Below are positions 32,167 through 42,363 of a stretch of DNA of 64,000 nucleotides, in pieces. Positions within the stretch are counted from its first letter, which is position 1, and each line of letters starts with the position of its first letter. Origin of the DNA: Mesorhizobium ciceri biovar biserrulae WSM1271 (GTDB lineage Bacteria; Pseudomonadota; Alphaproteobacteria; Rhizobiales; Rhizobiaceae). The notes under the pieces are model-generated. The model saw nothing but the letters and a program-made list of their open reading frames with translations. It searched no databases and was not told the origin of the DNA. Both the position numbers and the translations under genes were made by a program. The stretch spans positions 4,115,501-4,179,500 of the forward strand of contig NC_014923.1 of assembly GCF_000185905.1 (NCBI RefSeq). Direction: 5' to 3'.

Positions 32167-33449
32167 GCATAACGGTCTTTGAGCGCGCCCGCATCGTCGA
32201 CCCCTCGCGCGGCATGGACGAGATCGGCGCCGTCATCGTCGATGGCCGCAAGATCGTTGCCGCCGGCAAGGCAGCGCTCAACCAGGGCGCGCCCGAGGGC
32301 GCCATCATAATCGACTGCGCCGGCAAGGCGATCATTCCAGGCCTGGTCGATGGCCGCGTCTTCATCGGCGAACCGGGCGGCGAGCATCGCGAAACAATTG
32401 CGTCGGCGAGTGTCGCGGCGGCGGCTGGCGGCGTCACCTCCATCGTCATGATGCCCGATACCGACCCGGTGATCGACAATGTGGCGCTTGTCGAGTTCGT
32501 GCTGCGCACCGCCAAGGATACGGCGATCGTCAACGTCTTTCCGGCTGCGGCGATCACCAAGGGCCTCGACGGGCGCGAGATGACCGAGTTCGGCCTGCTG
32601 CGCGAAGCCGGCGCGGTCGCCTTCACCGATGGCCGCCACACCATACCAAGCGCGCTGGTGATGCGCCGCGCGCTGACCTATGCGCGCGACTTCGGCGCCA
32701 CCATCGTGCATGAGACGCAGGATGCGGACCTCGGTTCATCCGGCGTGATGAATGAAGGCCTCTACGCCAGCTGGCTCGGCCTTTCCGGCATTCCGCGCGA
32801 GGCCGAATCCATCCCGCTGGAACGCGACCTTGCGCTGGCGCGGCTGACGCGCGGTTCGTACCATGCGGCGAAGATCTCGACGGCGATGGCGGCAAACGCT
32901 GTGACGCGTGCCAAGGCCGACGGGGTGACGGTGACGTCAGGCGTGGCGATCCACAATCTGTCGCTCAATGAAAACGATGTCGGCGAATACCGCACCTTCT
33001 TTCGCCTGACGCCGCCATTGCGTGCCGAGGAAGACCGGCTGGCGATGATCGAGGCGGTCAGGGACGGTACGATCGACATCATCGTCTCCTCGCACGATCC
33101 GCAGGATGTCGACACCAAGCGCCTGCCCTTCGCCGATGCGGCGGCCGGCGCCATCGGGTTGGAGACGCTGCTGGGCGCGGCCTTGCGGCTCTACCACAAT
33201 GGCGACGTGCCGTTGCTGAGGCTGATCGAGACCCTGTCCACGGCCCCGGCAAAACTGTTCGGACTGCCCGGTGGCACGCTGAAGCCCGGCGCTCTCGCCG
33301 ATCTTGCGCTTGTCGACCTCGACGAACCCTGGATCGTCAGCGAAAGCGGCATTCGTTCGCGCTCAAAAAACACCTGTTTCGAAGGTGCGCGCCTGCAAGG
33401 CAAGGTCTTGCAAACGCTGGTTGCGGGCCGCACAGTGTTCTCCGTCTGA
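32163..33449 (+). CDS. pyrC': Dihydroorotase-like, probably non-catalytic PyrC'
   Basis: A 428-residue amidohydrolase-fold protein with dihydroorotase architecture. The metal motif of active enzymes, D-x-H-x-H-x-R-x-P-G, reads here D-G-R-V-F-I-G-E-P-G (63-72), so both histidines and the arginine are lost; the D-x-H/A-P-H loop near the end is SSHDPQD. This fits the inactive PyrC' of pseudomonads, required for assembly of the ATCase holoenzyme. Annotation pipelines usually call it dihydroorotase. A separate active pyrC must lie elsewhere. Confidence 0.88.
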   Translation: MSITVFERARIVDPSRGMDEIGAVIVDGRKIVAAGKAALNQGAPEGAIIIDCAGKAIIPGLVDGRVFIGEPGGEHRETIASASVAAAAGGVTSIVMMPDTDPVIDNVALVEFVLRTAKDTAIVNVFPAAAITKGLDGREMTEFGLLREAGAVAFTDGRHTIPSALVMRRALTYARDFGATIVHETQDADLGSSGVMNEGLYASWLGLSGIPREAESIPLERDLALARLTRGSYHAAKISTAMAANAVTRAKADGVTVTSGVAIHNLSLNENDVGEYRTFFRLTPPLRAEEDRLAMIEAVRDGTIDIIVSSHDPQDVDTKRLPFADAAAGAIGLETLLGAALRLYHNGDVPLLRLIETLSTAPAKLFGLPGGTLKPGALADLALVDLDEPWIVSESGIRSRSKNTCFEGARLQGKVLQTLVAGRTVFSV

Positions 33450-33509
33450 GCCGGACAACCCGCGCACCGCGCCTGATCCGGCCAAACTGGGGGAAATGCG
33501 GGGGAAACA

Positions 33510-34097
33510 ATGACTTACAGCCTCATCCCATCGCTTGTGTTCGGCTATCTCCTGGGCTCGATTCCGTTCGGGCTTCTGCTCACCCGCGCGGCCGGCCTTG
33601 GCGATGTGCGCCAGATCGGCTCGGGCAACATCGGCGCCACCAATGTTCTGCGCACCGGCAACAAGGGCCTAGCCGCGGCGACGCTGTTGCTCGACGTGCT
33701 GAAGGGCACGGCCGCCGTGCTGATTGCTGGCTATTTCGCGCCTGACCTGGCGATCTGGGCCGGTCTCGGCGCCTTTCTCGGTCATCTCTTCCCGGTATGG
33801 CTGGGCTTCAAGGGCGGCAAGGGCGTCGCCACCTATCTCGGCGTGCTGATCGGCCTTGCCTGGCAGGTAGCGCTGATCTTCGCCGTCGTCTGGCTGGTGA
33901 TGGCATTCCTCTTCCGTTATTCCTCGCTTGCGGCGCTGACGGCGGCGGTCATCGTGCCGATCGCCCTCTATGTCCTGAGCACGCCGCAAATTGCCGGATT
34001 GTTCGTGGTGATGAGCGTCATCGTTTTCATCAAGCACCGGGAAAACATTTCTCGCCTGCTTGCCGGCACCGAGGGCAAGATCGGAGCCAAGGGATGA
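33510..34097 (+). CDS. plsY: Acyl-phosphate:glycerol-3-phosphate acyltransferase
   Basis: A 195-residue inner-membrane enzyme making lysophosphatidate from acyl phosphate and glycerol-3-phosphate. Conserved loops are GSIPFGLLLTR, GSGNIGATNVLR (binding) and GHLFPVWLGFKGGKGVAT, with five hydrophobic segments between. ATG at 33510. It overlaps dprA by four bases. Confidence 0.95.
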   Translation: MTYSLIPSLVFGYLLGSIPFGLLLTRAAGLGDVRQIGSGNIGATNVLRTGNKGLAAATLLLDVLKGTAAVLIAGYFAPDLAIWAGLGAFLGHLFPVWLGFKGGKGVATYLGVLIGLAWQVALIFAVVWLVMAFLFRYSSLAALTAAVIVPIALYVLSTPQIAGLFVVMSVIVFIKHRENISRLLAGTEGKIGAKG

Positions 34098-35233
34098 GCG
34101 AGCCGACCGCCGGGCCGCGCCTCAGCGACCGGCAGCGGCTGAGCTGGCTACGACTGATCCGCACCCAGAATGTCGGCCCTGCCTCCTTTCGCGACCTGAT
34201 CAACCGCTTCGGCTCAGCCGAAGCGGCGCTTGAAATACTGCCGGAACTGATGATTTCGGGCGGCGCCATCCGCATCGCCCGCATCCCGTCCGTTGCCGAG
34301 GCCGAGGCCGAACTGGAAACAGCTGGAAAGGCCGGCGCCCGCTTTGTCGGCATCGGTGAAGCAGACTACCCACCCCTCTTGCGCAACATGGATCATCCGC
34401 CGCCCCTGCTGGCGGTAAAGGGCAACGCAGCTGTTTTCCGGCTGCCGGGTGTCGCCATAGTCGGGGCACGCAACGCGTCGCTGGCCGGCATCAAGATGGC
34501 GCGCATGCTGGCAGCCGACCTCGGCCGCGACGGCTACGCAATCGTCTCCGGCCTAGCGCGCGGCATCGACACAGCGGCGCATCAGGGCAGTCTTGCGACC
34601 GGCACGATCGGCGTGCTGGCCGGCGGCCTCGACCAGCCTTATCCGCCTGAAAATGCAGGCCTGTGCGAAGAGATTGCCGAGCGTGGCGCCATCATTTCGG
34701 AGATGCCGTTCGGCTGGCAGCCGCGCGCTCAGGATTTTCCGCGCCGCAACCGCCTTGTCGCGGGTGCGGTCCTTGGGCTGGTGGTGGTCGAGGCAGCGCA
34801 ACGCTCTGGGTCCCTGATCAGCGCCAGGCTTGCCGGCGAAATGGGCCGACTGGTCTTCGCTGTACCGGGCTCACCGCTCGATCCACGCGCCGCCGGCGCC
34901 AATGGCCTGCTCAAGGATGGCGCCACCCTGGTCACCGAGGCATCGGATATTTCCAGGGCAATCGCGCCGCTGACCGGCATGCGAGCGCCCGACGTGCCGC
35001 CGTTCGAAGAGCCGCCCGACTTCTTGGCCGCACCACCGCCCGGCGAAAGCGACCGCGCCCGCGTCATCGAGGCGCTCGGCCCGACCCCAGTGCCGGTCGA
35101 CGAGATCATCCGCCATACCCGCCTGCACCCGGCCCAAGTGTTCATGGTGCTGCTGGAACTCGACCTCGCCGGCCGGCTAGAACGCCATGCCGGCGGCAAT
35201 GTTTCGCTGGTGTTGGGGGATTCTTCTGTCTGA
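34094..35233 (+). CDS. dprA: DNA-processing protein DprA
   Basis: A 379-residue protein that binds incoming single-stranded DNA and loads RecA during transformation. After an N-terminal helical region comes the Rossmann-like core: VAIVGARNASLAG, VSGLARGIDTAAHQG, VLAGGLDQPYPPEN and FPRRNRLVAG. A C-terminal winged-helix-like domain (about 315-375) completes the family layout. ATG at 34094 overlaps the plsY stop (ATGA). The 144 bases after it hold an operator-like repeat but no clear terminator. Confidence 0.93.
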   Translation: MSEPTAGPRLSDRQRLSWLRLIRTQNVGPASFRDLINRFGSAEAALEILPELMISGGAIRIARIPSVAEAEAELETAGKAGARFVGIGEADYPPLLRNMDHPPPLLAVKGNAAVFRLPGVAIVGARNASLAGIKMARMLAADLGRDGYAIVSGLARGIDTAAHQGSLATGTIGVLAGGLDQPYPPENAGLCEEIAERGAIISEMPFGWQPRAQDFPRRNRLVAGAVLGLVVVEAAQRSGSLISARLAGEMGRLVFAVPGSPLDPRAAGANGLLKDGATLVTEASDISRAIAPLTGMRAPDVPPFEEPPDFLAAPPPGESDRARVIEALGPTPVPVDEIIRHTRLHPAQVFMVLLELDLAGRLERHAGGNVSLVLGDSSV

Positions 35234-35335
35234 CCGACATCTCCGGTGTGACGCTGTTCGCTTCCCAGCAAGAAGATTCGCCCACGTCATCCGGGGGCAG
35301 AAAAAACGCACCACCAGATTTACAACTGACATGTT

Positions 35336-35349
35336 AGTGAGATATCACT
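35336..35349. promoter_or_regulatory. Inverted repeat upstream of the DapA-family gene
   Basis: AGTGA GATA TCACT lies 29 bases before the GTG start of the aldolase gene. Size and position fit an operator for the GntR-family regulator encoded two genes along. The repeat is seen; the partner is inferred. Confidence 0.3.
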
Positions 35350-35377
35350 GCCTCCGAACCTCTTTCGGAGACTTCCG

Positions 35378-36262
35378 GTGACATCACGCTTTGGCCTTTC
35401 GGCCGCCCTTGCCACGCCTTTTGACGCCTCCGGGCAGATCGCCACCGCCCTCATGGTCGCCCAGGCCAAGCGTTGCCTGGCGGAGGGGTGCACCAGTGTT
35501 ACGCTTTTTGGCACCACCGGCGAAGGCGCATCGGTTGGCACCGGGGAGCGGCGGTCGGTGACCGAAGCCATGCTGGCTGCCGGCATCCTGCCGCATCAGC
35601 TTGTTGCCGGCGTGCTGGTCGATGCGGCCGAAGACGCCGCTGAGCAGGCCCGGCATGCCTTGCAGCGCGGCGCCCGCAACATTCTGCTGGCGCCGCCGAG
35701 CTACTTCAAGAATGTCGGCGACGATGGTCTTTTCGGCTGGTTTTCCACTGTCTTTGCCGTGCTCGGTCCCCTCGCCCGTGGCGTTCTGCTCTACAACATT
35801 CCGTCGGTCACCATGGTGCAGCTCTCGCTTGACCTGATCGGCCGATTGCGTACGGCTTTTCCGGATGTCATTGCGGGGGTCAAGGATTCCGGCGGGGATT
35901 GGGACTACAGCGAGGCGCTGCTCGGCGCCCATGGCGATCTGGTGATCTTGATCGGTGACGAGCGGCATCTGGCACGAGCCGTGCGAATTGGTGCTCAAGG
36001 CGCAATCTCCGGCATGGCCAATTTCGTTACCAGCGAAATCCGGGCCATGGCCGAGGACGGGCGCGACGACACACGTGTCGAGCGTTTCGTGCTCGAATTG
36101 CTCAAATATCCGGTCACGCCGGCGGTGAAGGTCATGGTGGCGCGCAAGACCAGCGACGACCGCTGGCTGGCGGTCCGTCCGCCGCTGGAGCCGATCGGTT
36201 CGCAGGGGAGACAACAGCTGGCTGACGCCTATGACAGACTGTTTGCCAGGGAATCAGCCTGA
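35378..36262 (+). CDS. DapA-family aldolase/dehydratase (dihydrodipicolinate synthase-like)
   Basis: A 294-residue class I aldolase-fold enzyme. The Schiff-base lysine is Lys169 (VIAGVKDSGGD), the tyrosine is Tyr139 (LLYNIPS), and FGTTGEGA (44-51) is the substrate-carboxylate loop. The linkage to a GntR regulator and sugar-type importer, not to lysine genes, points to catabolism of a 2-oxo acid sugar derivative, such as a deoxy-keto acid, rather than lysine synthesis. GTG at 35378 with CGGAG about 8 bases upstream is the start. It heads a run of genes reaching 41.2 kb. Confidence 0.85.
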   Translation: MTSRFGLSAALATPFDASGQIATALMVAQAKRCLAEGCTSVTLFGTTGEGASVGTGERRSVTEAMLAAGILPHQLVAGVLVDAAEDAAEQARHALQRGARNILLAPPSYFKNVGDDGLFGWFSTVFAVLGPLARGVLLYNIPSVTMVQLSLDLIGRLRTAFPDVIAGVKDSGGDWDYSEALLGAHGDLVILIGDERHLARAVRIGAQGAISGMANFVTSEIRAMAEDGRDDTRVERFVLELLKYPVTPAVKVMVARKTSDDRWLAVRPPLEPIGSQGRQQLADAYDRLFARESA

Positions 36263-36285
36263 CCGGCAAAGGGATACGCGCTGAA

Positions 36286-36945
36286 ATGGAAGACGGCGGC
36301 GAACCGACCACGCTTAGGGAAAAAGCCTATGCCAGCTTCACGCGGCATTTGCTGGCCCGCGATCTGCTGCCGGGCCAGTTCGTATCGCAGCGCGAACTGG
36401 TCGCCTTCACCGGTCTGCCGCTCGGCGCCATTCGCGAAATCGTGCCGCGTCTCGAGGCCGAAGGGCTTCTGACGACGATCCCGCAGCGCGGCATGCAGAT
36501 CGCCCATATCGACATCAGCCTGATCCGCGAGGCTTTTCAGTTCCGCCTGTTCATGGAGCGCGAAGCGGTGGCGCTGTTCACCGCCAGCGCTTCCGATGAC
36601 GAACTTGCCCGCCTGCGGCGCGAACACGAGGAGATGCTGGCTCAAGCCCTTTCGCAGGCGCCGACGCCGGAAATGGAAGCCAGGGCGCAGAGCATCGACT
36701 GGGCGATGCACGACACTTTCATCGATGCGCTGGGCAACGAGATCATCGCCAAGGCCTATCTGGTCAACTCTGTGAAGATCCGGCTGATCCATCAGGAGCG
36801 CTTCCGCATCGACGGGCGCGTCGTGCCGGTCATGCGTGAGCACCTTGCGGTCATCGAAGCCATGGAAAGCCGCGACCCGCAGAAGGCGGTCGAGGCGATC
36901 AGCCTGCACATCGACAAGGCGCGCCGGCTGGCGCTGCAAATCTGA
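36286..36945 (+). CDS. GntR-family regulator (FCD type)
   Basis: A 219-residue regulator: N-terminal winged helix (about 8-72, TLREKAYASFTRHLLARDLLPGQ-type start, LGAIREIVPRLEAEGLL) and C-terminal all-helical FCD ligand-binding domain (about 80-210), with Asp and His positions (DWAMHDTF, VMREHLAVIEA, ISLHIDKAR) that usually bind metal or a carboxylate. It lies 23 bases after the aldolase gene and most likely controls the aldolase/transporter cassette. Confidence 0.9.
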   Translation: MEDGGEPTTLREKAYASFTRHLLARDLLPGQFVSQRELVAFTGLPLGAIREIVPRLEAEGLLTTIPQRGMQIAHIDISLIREAFQFRLFMEREAVALFTASASDDELARLRREHEEMLAQALSQAPTPEMEARAQSIDWAMHDTFIDALGNEIIAKAYLVNSVKIRLIHQERFRIDGRVVPVMREHLAVIEAMESRDPQKAVEAISLHIDKARRLALQI

Positions 36946-37007
36946 GGAAGCATGAGCCGCGTCGCGGTCGCGACGCATTCGACAACGACAGCAACCGGGA
37001 GGAAGAA

Positions 37008-38345
37008 ATGTCGTCCAATCTGTTCAACCCAACCAGGAGGCAACTCCTCCAGGGAACCGCGGCACTTGCCGCCGCCGGCCTTGTGGGTGTTCGCCCAGGC
37101 TTTGCCGCGGCCGTCGACTGGAAGCGCTTTGCCGGCACGACGCTTGACGTCAATCTGGTGAAAAGCCCGCGCAGCGACACCCTGATAAAATATCTCGCCG
37201 AGTTCGAGGAGTTGACCGGGATCAAGGTCAATGCCGAGGCAACGCCTGAGCAGCAGCAGCGCCAGAAGACGGTGATCGAATTGAGCTCCGGCAAGCCGAG
37301 CTTCGACGTCGTGCATCTGAGCTACCATGTGCAGAAGCGGCAGTTCGAAAAAGGCGGCTGGCTTGCCGACATATCAGGCTATCTCGCCGACCCCACCCTT
37401 ACCGATCCGGGTCTGGTCGAAAACGATTTCGCCGACGCCGGCATGCTGTTCGCCAAGGACGGTCAGGGCGTGCTGCGCTCGCTGCCCTTCTCGGTCGACT
37501 ACTGGATCGTTTACTGGAACAAGGAGTTGTTCGAGGCCAAGGGCCTCAAATATCCCGAAACCTTCGAGCAGCTGGTGGCCGCGGCCGAGGCGCTGACCGA
37601 CCCGTCGACCAATACTTACGGTTTCGTCGCCCGCGGCATCAAGAACGCCAACACGCCGGTGTGGACATCGCTCATGCTCGGCTACGACATGACGCCACTC
37701 GACGCTCAGGGCAAGCTGCGCACGACGTCGCCCGAGGCGATCGAGGCCGCCGACCTCTACCAGCGGCTGATGACCAAATCCGCGCCTCCAGGCGTCACTG
37801 GCTTCAACTGGGCCGAAGCGCAGTCCGCCTTCCTGCAAGGCAAGATCGGCATGTGGTTCGATGGCGTCGGCTTTGCCCCGCCGATGGAAAATCCGGAAAA
37901 ATCGCGGGTGGTCGGCAAGGTCGGCTATGGCGTCATGCCCAAGGGTCCCAAGGCGCACGCGGCTGGCACCTTCGGCGACGGTATCGGCGTGACGGCCACC
38001 AGCGAGAAGAAGGAGGCCGCCTATCTGTTCTGCCAGTGGGCAGTGTCGCCGGTCATGGGCGCGCGCCTGCTGCAGGCAGGCGCCGGCGTACCGTTCCGCA
38101 AATCGGTGCTCGAAGATCCAAAGGTGCGCGAAGGTGTCACCATGCCGGCAAGCTGGCTCGATGCGGTGGTCGGCTCCGGCAATGTGAGCCGGCTGTCGCT
38201 GCCGGTCATCATCCCGGTCACAGAGTTCCGCGACATCTACGGCGTGGCGCTGACCAATTTGATCGCCGGCGCTGATCCCGCCGAGGAGTTGAAGAAGGCT
38301 ACCGACCAATTCCAGCCGGTCCTCGACAGGAGCGAGCAAGGCTGA
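37008..38345 (+). CDS. ABC transporter substrate-binding protein (sugar type)
   Basis: A 445-residue periplasmic binding protein of the family 1 (UgpB/MalE-like) type. The N-terminus NPTRRQLLQGTAALAAAG has a twin-arginine motif, so export is probably by Tat. The body has the usual two-lobe layout with SFDVVHLSYHVQKRQF, PFSVDYWIVYWNKELFE and FLQGKIGMWFDG segments. The ligand is not predictable. Its last base overlaps the first of the permease gene. Confidence 0.88.
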   Translation: MSSNLFNPTRRQLLQGTAALAAAGLVGVRPGFAAAVDWKRFAGTTLDVNLVKSPRSDTLIKYLAEFEELTGIKVNAEATPEQQQRQKTVIELSSGKPSFDVVHLSYHVQKRQFEKGGWLADISGYLADPTLTDPGLVENDFADAGMLFAKDGQGVLRSLPFSVDYWIVYWNKELFEAKGLKYPETFEQLVAAAEALTDPSTNTYGFVARGIKNANTPVWTSLMLGYDMTPLDAQGKLRTTSPEAIEAADLYQRLMTKSAPPGVTGFNWAEAQSAFLQGKIGMWFDGVGFAPPMENPEKSRVVGKVGYGVMPKGPKAHAAGTFGDGIGVTATSEKKEAAYLFCQWAVSPVMGARLLQAGAGVPFRKSVLEDPKVREGVTMPASWLDAVVGSGNVSRLSLPVIIPVTEFRDIYGVALTNLIAGADPAEELKKATDQFQPVLDRSEQG

Positions 38346-39283
38346 TGTCCGCCACCACCCCAGAACGCACCGGGGTGACGACGCAAGCCATCGAAGGGAG
38401 CCAGACGATCCGGCTGGCTCCCAACTACTGGCCTTTCGTCGTTCCGGCGCTCGTCGTCGTCGGCGCCGTGATCGTCTTTCCCTGGGCTTTCACGCTGTGG
38501 ATGAGCGTCAACCGCTGGACGCTCGGCCAGTCGCGAAGCTTTGCCGGGATGGAGAATTATCTGCGGCTGGCGTACGACCAACGCTTCTGGGAATCGCTTC
38601 TCCATACTTTGAGCTACACCTTCCTTTCGGTTGCCGCGCCGATGTTGCTCGGCACCATCGCCGCCCTGATCTTCGACGCCAGGTTTCCGCTGCGTGGCCT
38701 GCTGCGCGGCGTCTTCGTGATGCCTATGATGGCAACGCCGGTCGCCGTGGCGCTGGTCTGGACGATGATGTTCCACCCCCAGCTCGGCGTCCTCAACTAT
38801 CTTCTGTCGCTGGTCGGCATTCCGGCGCAGGAATGGATCTTCAACGCCAACACGGTCATCCCGTCGCTGGTTGCGGTCGAGACCTGGCAGTGGACGCCGC
38901 TGGTGATGCTGATCGTGCTCGGCGGCCTGGCGTCCGTGCCGCGCGAGCCGTTCGAAAGCGCCGAAATCGACGGCGCCAATGCCTGGCAGCAATTCCGCTA
39001 TCTCACCTTGCCGATGATCGCGCCGTTCCTGATGATCGCGGTGATCATCCGCACCATCGACGCACTGAAGAGTTTCGACATCATCTACGCGATGACCCAG
39101 GGCGGGCCGGGCACGGCCTCGGAGACCATCAACATCTATCTCTACAACACCGCCTTCTCCTACTACGACATCGGCTATGGCTCGGCCATGGCCGTGGTGT
39201 TCTTCATCGTCATCGTCGCCCTGTCCTTCATCCTCCTGATGTTGCGCCAGCGCTCGCAGTGGATCGGCGTGGAGGGCAAATAG
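38345..39283 (+). CDS. ABC transporter permease (MalF-like)
   Basis: A 312-residue inner-membrane permease with six predicted hydrophobic segments. The cytoplasmic coupling loop is PREPFESAEIDGANAWQQFR, the EAA motif of sugar-type importers. It pairs with the following permease as a heterodimer. Start ATG overlaps the binding-protein stop. Confidence 0.92.
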   Translation: MSATTPERTGVTTQAIEGSQTIRLAPNYWPFVVPALVVVGAVIVFPWAFTLWMSVNRWTLGQSRSFAGMENYLRLAYDQRFWESLLHTLSYTFLSVAAPMLLGTIAALIFDARFPLRGLLRGVFVMPMMATPVAVALVWTMMFHPQLGVLNYLLSLVGIPAQEWIFNANTVIPSLVAVETWQWTPLVMLIVLGGLASVPREPFESAEIDGANAWQQFRYLTLPMIAPFLMIAVIIRTIDALKSFDIIYAMTQGGPGTASETINIYLYNTAFSYYDIGYGSAMAVVFFIVIVALSFILLMLRQRSQWIGVEGK

Positions 39284-40105
39284 ATGAGTTCACGACTGCT
39301 CAACCGGATCGGGCTGTTCTTCGCGGCCCTGGTCTTCGTCTCGCCGGCGATCCTGTTCTTCCTCTGGATGATCTCGCTGTCGCTGAAATTCGAGATCGAC
39401 AACGGCGCCTATCCGCCGATCCTGATCCCCGAACATCTCGCCTGGTCGAACTATGCAAAAGTGTTCGAGGAGAACAATTTCCTGCTCTATCTCTGGAATT
39501 CGGTTCTGGTGACCGGCACGGCGACGCTTTTGGCGCTGCTGATCGGCGTGCCGGCCGGCTATGGCATCGCGCGGCTCAAGGCCGAGCGATCGGCGGTGGT
39601 CATCATGATCGCCCGCATGACGCCGGGGCTTTCCTATCTCATCCCGCTGTTCCTGCTGTTCCAATGGGTCGGCATTCTCGGCACGCTGTGGCCGCAGATC
39701 ATCATCCATCTGGTGGTGACCGTGCCGATCGTCGTCTGGGTGATGATCGGCTATTTCGAGACCACCCCGATGGAACTGGAAGAGGCCGCCAACATCGACG
39801 GCGCCAGTTCCTGGCAGGTGTTCCGGCTGGTCGCCTTGCCCATCGCCAAGCCGGGCATAGTGGTCGCTTTTATCCTGTCCGTCATCTTCTCATGGAACAA
39901 TTTCGTCTTCGGCGTGGTGCTCGCCAGCCGTGAGACGCGCACGCTGCCGGTCGCCGTCTACAACATGCTCTCCTACGAGCAAGTGAGCTGGGGGCCGCTC
40001 GCCGCCGCGGCCCTGGTGGTGACACTGCCGGTACTGGTCCTGACCATGTTCGCACAAAGGCAGATCGTCGCCGGACTGACCGCGGGCGCCGTCAAGGGCG
40101 GCTGA
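39284..40105 (+). CDS. ABC transporter permease (MalG-like)
   Basis: A 273-residue second permease with six hydrophobic segments and the EAA loop PMELEEAANIDGASSWQVFR. It begins immediately after the preceding permease stop. The longer C-terminal segment is typical of the MalG half. Confidence 0.92.
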   Translation: MSSRLLNRIGLFFAALVFVSPAILFFLWMISLSLKFEIDNGAYPPILIPEHLAWSNYAKVFEENNFLLYLWNSVLVTGTATLLALLIGVPAGYGIARLKAERSAVVIMIARMTPGLSYLIPLFLLFQWVGILGTLWPQIIIHLVVTVPIVVWVMIGYFETTPMELEEAANIDGASSWQVFRLVALPIAKPGIVVAFILSVIFSWNNFVFGVVLASRETRTLPVAVYNMLSYEQVSWGPLAAAALVVTLPVLVLTMFAQRQIVAGLTAGAVKGG

Positions 40106-40146
40106 AGGCACGCTACGGCATCGCACTCTTTTTCGAGGAAAACCCA

Positions 40147-41208
<1,062 letters not shown>

Positions 41209-41316
41209 CGCAAAGGTCTCAAGCCACGGTTCGCTCTTGCCACTCGCATCGCTTGGCAGCAATCTCGGATCAAAGAGCCGCTCATCGGGTGGATGTCGGC
41301 GTCCCGGGGTTTTGCC

Positions 41317-41787
41317 ATGACACGCGATCAGATGCTCGCCCACCTTCGATCCGCCGACGCGGTCGCGCGCGAGGCGGCGGCACATGGGCATCATCCCTTT
41401 GGTTGCGTTCTGGTCGGGCCGGATGACCGCGTGCTGATGCGGCAGGGCAATCTCGACACGGTGCGCCATGCCGAGACGGAGCTCGCCCGGCGCGCCGCGG
41501 CTGCCTACGAGCCGGAGTTCCTGTGGCAATGCACGCTGGTCTCAACCTTCGAGCCGTGCGCGATGTGCGCCGGCACGATGTATTGGGCCAATATCGGGCG
41601 GCTGGTTTACGGGGTAGAGGAGACCGAGCTCCTGGCGCTCACCGGGGATCACGCGGAGAATCCTACGATGAGCCTCTCTTCGCGCACCGTCCTCGGCTCC
41701 GGCCAGAAAAAGATCGAGGTCTTTGGCCCCTTCCCCGACATCGCCGACGAGATGCTCGCACCGCACCGCGATTTCTGGAAGCGCTGA
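41317..41787 (+). CDS. Cytidine-deaminase-fold nucleoside/base deaminase
   Basis: A 156-residue zinc hydrolase. The zinc motif is HAE (His51, Glu53 as proton shuttle) and EPCAMC (Cys81, Cys84), with the substrate pocket segment HPFGCVLV and a C-terminal HRDFWKR typical of guanine/cytosine-type deaminases. It is not TadA, which lacks this C-terminus. ATG at 41317 is chosen; ATG at 41293 is possible. It follows the ABC cassette by 108 bases but may be independent. Confidence 0.85.
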   Translation: MTRDQMLAHLRSADAVAREAAAHGHHPFGCVLVGPDDRVLMRQGNLDTVRHAETELARRAAAAYEPEFLWQCTLVSTFEPCAMCAGTMYWANIGRLVYGVEETELLALTGDHAENPTMSLSSRTVLGSGQKKIEVFGPFPDIADEMLAPHRDFWKR

Positions 41788-42032
41788 CGGCTTCGTCCCG
41801 GTTGGTAAGGTCGATCAATGGCAGCAGTGACTGTCGGATCGCGGTGGGAGTCGCCGCCGCCGTTCAACAAAATCAAAGACTTGTAGAATCAACGATCCGA
41901 AGTGGGACGATCTTGTCATGCGTTGCCCGTGGCGAGATCCTTGAGAAGGGCGTGCAGGCCGTGAAAACTCACAGTCGCTGCTTTCTCAAAGACTCAAAGG
42001 CCCTAAGTGGCTGATATTTAACGCTAAAATAA

Positions 42033-42108
42033 TGGTGAGCGCGATGGGATTCGAACCCATGACCTACTGATTAAAAGTCAGTTGCTCTACCGGCTGAGCT
42101 ACGCGCTC
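42033..42108 (-). tRNA. tRNA-Lys (anticodon TTT)
   Basis: A 76-base cloverleaf on the minus strand: acceptor stem GAGCGCG/CGCGCTC, D-loop AGCTCAGCCGGTAGAGC, anticodon stem ACTGA/TCAGT with loop CTTTTAA (anticodon at 42073-42075) and T-loop GGTTCGAATCC. Discriminator A and CCA are encoded (42033-42036). The gaps on either side (245 and 255 bases) hold nothing else recognisable. Confidence 0.97.
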
Positions 42109-42363
42109 CCGCGGGCGAAAGGCGGCCCTCGAAATTGCGCGGAACATAGGGAGAGTGCCTCGACCGGTCAACCGGAAAAAGAGGTCTCGCAACACGGGCG
42201 GCTTCGCCCTGTCGCGGCAATTGTCCCACGCGCTGTCGCGGGAGAACGGCCAAGGAACGCTGCCATTTATGCCTGACGGTGGCATCCAGTCTGGGGAACA
42301 ATTGTATGCGCCGCTCGTTTTTCGGGCACAGGGACGTCCGCCAAACCATCGAGGAGAAGACCA

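Noticed and set aside
41788..42032. Open frames and possible small RNA between the deaminase gene and tRNA-Lys
   Set aside because: The frames are extensions of antisense or shifted deaminase frames and no terminator or promoter pair could be identified.
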